Assembly: GCA_947177085.1 (NCBI GenBank)
Contig: CAMWTD010000003.1
Span: forward strand, 1 to 26,449
Direction: 5' to 3'
DNA length: 26,449 nt
Origin: an uncultured Desulfovibrio sp.
Lineage (GTDB): Bacteria > Desulfobacterota > Desulfovibrionia > Desulfovibrionales > Desulfovibrionaceae
Part shown: positions 25,038 to 26,449 of the stretch, piece after piece
Numbering within the stretch: position 1 is the first letter of the stretch
How the letters are laid out: each line of letters starts with the position of its first letter
Position numbers and translations under genes: made by a program
Notes under the pieces: model-generated
Told to the model about the DNA's origin: nothing
Database searches by the model: none
The model's input: only the letters and a program-made list of their open reading frames with translations

Positions 25038-26405
25038 TCAGGGAACGCTGTTTTCCAGTTCCGTCACCAGGTTGTGCACAACTTTGTCCGTTTCCAGCAA
25101 TTTGTGAATTTTTTTCACCGCATGGATCACCGTGCTGTGGTCGCGCCCGCCGAAGGCCCGCCCCAGCTCGGGATAGGAGAGCCCGAGCTTGCGCCGGCAG
25201 AGATACATGGCCACCTGGCGCGCGAGCACGAGATCCGGCCGGCGACGCGCGCCCAAAATATCCTCGGTGCGGAGATTGAAGCCCCGCGCCACGCAGCCAA
25301 GGATTTCCCGGCAGCCGGACGGCCGCGCGCTGCCCCCGGTGCGGACGATATTTTCCAGGTCCGCCTGGAGGGGAGGGCGGCCGTTGAGCGCGGCAAAGGC
25401 CTCCACCTTGCGCAAGAGGCCCTGGAGCAGGCTGAACTGGGCGCAACGCTGCGCGAGGTAGAGGAGCTGCTCGCGCGTGAGCGGCAGCTCGCGCTCGCGC
25501 GTCGCCCGCTGGAGATAGCGCAGCCGCACGTCGAGATCCGGCTCCAGGAGCTCGAGCACGAGGCCGCTCTCAAGGCGGGTGCGCAGCCGCTCCGTAAGCT
25601 GCGCCAGGGCCGCGGCGGGCCCGGCATGGGCAAAGATCATGAGCCCCCGGGAGGCGACGGCGTCCCCGGCATCGTCCCCGGAAACAGAGGGGCTCGCGTC
25701 CATCCAGGCAGCGAGCTCGCGTTGGCGCGCCGCCTCGGCGGCGAGCTCCTGCACATCGTCGAGGAGCACCGCGTCCAGACCCTGCCAGAACCGCGCCCCG
25801 CGGGCAATGCCGCCCCCGGGCGCGCAAAATTGCGCCGCACCGCACATGAGCACGCGCCCCGCGCCGAGGCGGCGTCCCAGACCTTGCGCCAAAGCTTGGA
25901 GCAGGCGCGTCTTGCCCGTGCCGCTCCTGCCGCAAAAAACGACCACCGGGGCATCGCCGGGCGCTCCCTCCCCGGCGATCTTCCGCGCCGTGGCCAGGGG
26001 AAAGGCGTTCTTGGCGTTGACGATGAAGCGCTCAAAGGGGTCCGGGGCGTCAGCTTCGTCGTCCTCAGCGCGGAACATGGCGGCGCTTTCGGCGGCTGAC
26101 GGGGCCGGCGCGCAACGCGCCTGCCCGGCAGCGTCACTCCCTGTGCGCGCCATGACGTCCTCATAGCGCACGCCCGGGACTTCGGGGAAACAGCGCGCCA
26201 GCGCGCTCTCAAAACTGGCCTGCTTGTACATGCTGAACCAGCGGGCGAAATAGCTGTGCGGAAAGCCCACCACCAGACGCCCCTCTTCGAGGCGCAGGGC
26301 GAGGGCGTCCAGCCAGGCCCCGGGCGCGCACGTCCCGGCCTGCGGGGCTTGGACCCCGGCGAGGAACGGGCGCAGGCCCTGTTTCAGCTCTTCAACAGTC
26401 AGCAT
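25038..26405 (-). CDS. dnaA: Replication initiator DnaA, strongly diverged
   Basis: A 455-residue protein whose C-terminus has the DnaA domain IV signature GRDHSTVIHAVKKI (420-433) and the basic loop region (SYPELGRAFG) that reads DnaA boxes. Domain III has Walker A GRSGTGKT (159-166), Walker B LLDDVQ (214-219) and the box VII arginine region TERLRTRLESGL (271-282). Compared with textbook DnaA, the sensor I segment (usually TSDRPP) reads FAHAGP, and the Walker A loop differs from GGVGLGKTH. Domain I (about 1-75) keeps only a FARWF-like strand. Placement beside dnaN supports a true initiator rather than Hda or DnaC-like. The start has a weak GGA 6 bp upstream. The promoter lies outside or at the window edge. 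Confidence 0.9.
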   Translation of the reverse strand: MLTVEELKQGLRPFLAGVQAPQAGTCAPGAWLDALALRLEEGRLVVGFPHSYFARWFSMYKQASFESALARCFPEVPGVRYEDVMARTGSDAAGQARCAPAPSAAESAAMFRAEDDEADAPDPFERFIVNAKNAFPLATARKIAGEGAPGDAPVVVFCGRSGTGKTRLLQALAQGLGRRLGAGRVLMCGAAQFCAPGGGIARGARFWQGLDAVLLDDVQELAAEAARQRELAAWMDASPSVSGDDAGDAVASRGLMIFAHAGPAAALAQLTERLRTRLESGLVLELLEPDLDVRLRYLQRATRERELPLTREQLLYLAQRCAQFSLLQGLLRKVEAFAALNGRPPLQADLENIVRTGGSARPSGCREILGCVARGFNLRTEDILGARRRPDLVLARQVAMYLCRRKLGLSYPELGRAFGGRDHSTVIHAVKKIHKLLETDKVVHNLVTELENSVP

Positions 26406-26449
26406 GGCATGTCCATGGACGCGGCAGGAAGCAGGGGGCGCACGGGGCC

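Overview
The window is GC-rich bacterial chromosome. It looks like a sulfate reducer of the Desulfovibrio type (Desulfovibrionaceae). This rests on three things: an ArsR-type regulator fused to a methyltransferase fold (SahR-like) directly upstream of S-adenosylhomocysteine hydrolase, a dnaA-dnaN-gyrB-gyrA block running into hisS-aspS-def-fmt-DUF116-rsmB, and a chromosomal parA/parB pair. The lineage is an inference from gene content and order; no rRNA or other phylogenetic marker was compared.

Left part, 1-9029, mostly plus strand. A probable SAM-cycle operon (sahR-like gene plus ahcY) is preceded by a promoter region with three short palindromes and ends in a clear intrinsic terminator. Next come a small unknown minus-strand gene, an NlpC/P60 lipoprotein, a MerR-like HTH/coiled-coil regulator, and a convergent periplasmic DsbA-family protein ended by a strong hairpin. 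The chromosome-segregation region follows: two parS sites, parA, an oppositely oriented zinc-ribbon gene, and parB. The parAB pair is therefore split by a gene on the other strand.

Right part, 9071-26405. Thirteen genes all lie on the minus strand and are tightly packed, with several stop/start overlaps. Read in the direction of transcription they are dnaA, dnaN, gyrB, a small membrane protein, gyrA, a TPR-like lipoprotein, purF, hisS, aspS, def, fmt, a DUF116 membrane protein and rsmB. They cover replication initiation, the sliding clamp, supercoiling, the first committed purine step, aminoacylation, N-terminal formyl-Met chemistry and rRNA methylation. All would be co-directional with replication if the origin lies at or beyond the right end.

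Points that stand out: a strongly diverged DnaA next to dnaN; DnaA-box-like sequences around the dnaA 3' end; an AspRS with residues associated with the non-discriminating type; the SahR-like promoter dyads; two parS sites 71 bp apart; and several unexplained inverted repeats. I found no CRISPR array, insertion sequence, tRNA or rRNA. I did not find a clearly novel multi-gene system. The best leads are the zinc-ribbon gene inside parAB and the diverged DnaA.
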